Positions 63,801-64,000 of a stretch of DNA of 64,000 nt are shown piece by piece. A program made the translations under genes and the position numbers. The DNA lies in assembly GCF_021568285.1 (NCBI RefSeq), contig NZ_JAKGTQ010000006.1, positions 1 through 64,000 on the forward strand. Direction: 5' to 3'. The notes under the pieces are model-generated. The model did no database searches. It was not told where the DNA came from and saw only the letters and a program-made list of their open reading frames with translations. The stretch comes from Rheinheimera sp. UJ63. Its GTDB lineage: Bacteria > Pseudomonadota > Gammaproteobacteria > Enterobacterales > Alteromonadaceae. The number at the start of each line of letters is the position of its first letter. Position 1 is the first letter of the stretch.

Positions 63801-64000
63801 CTGTTTCGCGATCTACAGCTAACGCTTCTCACTAAGCAATGCCAATTTAGTGCGAGTATGCTAGACGAACAATTGCTAGCGGCTACGATTGGAAATAAAA
63901 AAGCCGTTAGCTCCTATAATGATAAAGACCGCTTGGCCATTGCTTATCATGAAACAGGCCATTACCTTATGTACAAACATTTGCACCCCAAAGCGAGGTG
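60825..64000 (+). CDS. ClpB-AAA / FtsH-AAA / M41 fusion protease, copy 3 (partial)
   Basis: At least 1058 residues; runs off the window. ATG preceded by TTAGGGGC. The acidic lead (residues about 10-60) and N-domain (ALFGVPTVLHKIATRAGKAP, KYQRRTF) are diverged from copy 1 and nearer to copy 2. From about residue 300 on, the DNA is nearly identical to copy 1. Both Walker A motifs (MGASGTGKT, AGLPGTGKS), DEIEKAH, DEIDAIA and HETGHY (His1042) are present; the third zinc ligand lies beyond the end. Frame is open throughout. A duplicate of copy 1 in its engines and protease, but with a different sensor region and control element. Confidence 0.9.
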   Translation, partial: MNNYDANSILEFDFEHNDLINEDELNYDSLAEGIMAAAHELLPLLEYDDESDSSFEDVNSSVNDDAIAEAFSQAIASERKQSSNISKKRVKNSSSYSTLTEEQRAEVFEQRKACAKSNSLINSRKRNAFPEPINKMLLSDTNDEVMLFIEQLTYIAVSQSMSLGNLKQFKADTSEYNALRFNETMILAALFGVPTVLHKIATRAGKAPQELQFPECVIDCRKVLHDKYQRRTFSPDQKSPSNDWFHFAVELKNSLNSSKSAFEFLHFIFKYTEDRSGGIVFDYANLALLFQNNLDLDFESDVLSELGRLNQEKPSVFKKQRKIQQFKKLCEQKIKGQTHAISAVTEMVASAFNAKKTGPRGIVTFMGASGTGKTALAETLVDALNEVYGASYRKLLLNMEMYSDDRSSMKLFGTGSQYVDSALGELTTEVLIAPRTVIIIDEIEKAHRTVIQSLLTLLEKGEMTDQTTNKVVDFSQCIFVFTTNLGQKAAKQSLSKNKPLDLSALLAEKPGKVGLSSELISRLSRGSVALFRELEIKDLLNMAEHAANIAREDKTLCWPEDLPEMLVETLGGDLAPRTILAQASKLQGKIVEFVLSTIEETANDPRIEVEIAEDIANFHYAVVTQDRLLTRLLKKYFPNCKVLTDVSQIQQLSSEQNIQAVLIDQPQCSTELAAEHKGNLHFYSFGYQHQGVDEAIKPTQIERHFKLVDFTVPSLTAFIKQVAKRCRLLTSAEQLRKRKMMVEFDYQLTRIDDGFKVTLQHPVYEQRFDPNDFEAPYMQEPCIPKISFQDIIGQDELKQSMTFILQRLRGANDFVLDMPKGYLFAGLPGTGKSYFAKAIAGECQVPFIPVNAADLMNGDVVININHLFEVAARYAPCIVFLDEIDAIALSREQNSIHGRLAVNTLLTQLDGFNNSDNPVFVLAATNFAHKLDPAVMRHGRFDKMVTIPLPDLAARTRFIEQCCNKYKFQLTDAALLSFAKRVSGASYGFLETLFRDLQLTLLTKQCQFSASMLDEQLLAATIGNKKAVSSYNDKDRLAIAYHETGHYLMYKHLHPKAR

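Overview
This 64-kb window is a dense accessory region of a gammaproteobacterium. The gene families (Rhs/YD-repeat, IS66, IS1111, a GlyGly-CTERM protease, TonB-receptor debris) and the moderate GC suggest an Alteromonadales-type marine or freshwater genus such as Rheinheimera, Alishewanella or Shewanella, but no rRNA or housekeeping gene is present to fix it. No tRNA or CRISPR array was seen. Almost every block is defence, toxin, toxin-antitoxin or mobile DNA, much of it broken and reshuffled.

Layout. 0-6 kb: a caspase/CHAT-like protease gene with a small acidic partner, small orphan genes, an intact mazEF and a short solo tyrosine recombinase. 6-14.4 kb (minus strand): an Rhs locus with a fibronectin-III lead gene, a 1579-residue secreted YD-repeat protein carrying a candidate cysteine-peptidase tip, a membrane protein that may be its immunity partner, then a displaced orphan Rhs tip with an ankyrin-repeat immunity candidate. 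The orphan tip is split by a REP-type (RAYT) transposon. 14.4-25.9 kb: hip debris, an autoinhibited Fic protein behind a 20-bp-periodic array, an IS1111-type element sitting inside a RAYT-type repeat, MntA/HepT, a mazF cut short at a RAYT repeat, IS66, a group II intron and a tyrosine recombinase.

26.3-36.6 kb: a tightly packed seven-gene operon encoding a Ycf46-like AAA ATPase, an Upf1-like SF1 helicase, an unrecognised 561-residue protein, a PLD-like/coiled-coil protein, a DUF2997-like protein, a Ycf35/DUF1257-like protein and a radical-SAM activase-like protein. Packing and overlapping starts argue for one complex or pathway. The integrase beside it and the island setting suggest a defence or stress system I cannot match to a named one. 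36.6-49 kb: a promoter with a structured, partly duplicated leader before a small membrane protein, then two giant fusion proteases (ClpB-type AAA + FtsH-type AAA + M41 zinc peptidase, no membrane segment). An ADP-ribosylglycohydrolase, a GlyGly-CTERM zinc protease and a small unknown gene lie between them. A third, mosaic copy begins at 60.8 kb and runs off the window.

49-60.8 kb: a DUF262 / DUF262-DUF1524 (GmrSD-like) pair behind a heptanucleotide repeat, a DnaA-like protein lacking the Walker lysine, and a hipBA locus broken by two AbiEi/AbiEii modules, with repeated ~150-bp segments and TonB-receptor debris. The two most promising novel systems are the Ycf46/Ycf35/radical-SAM/helicase operon and the three-copy Clp-FtsH fusion proteases.
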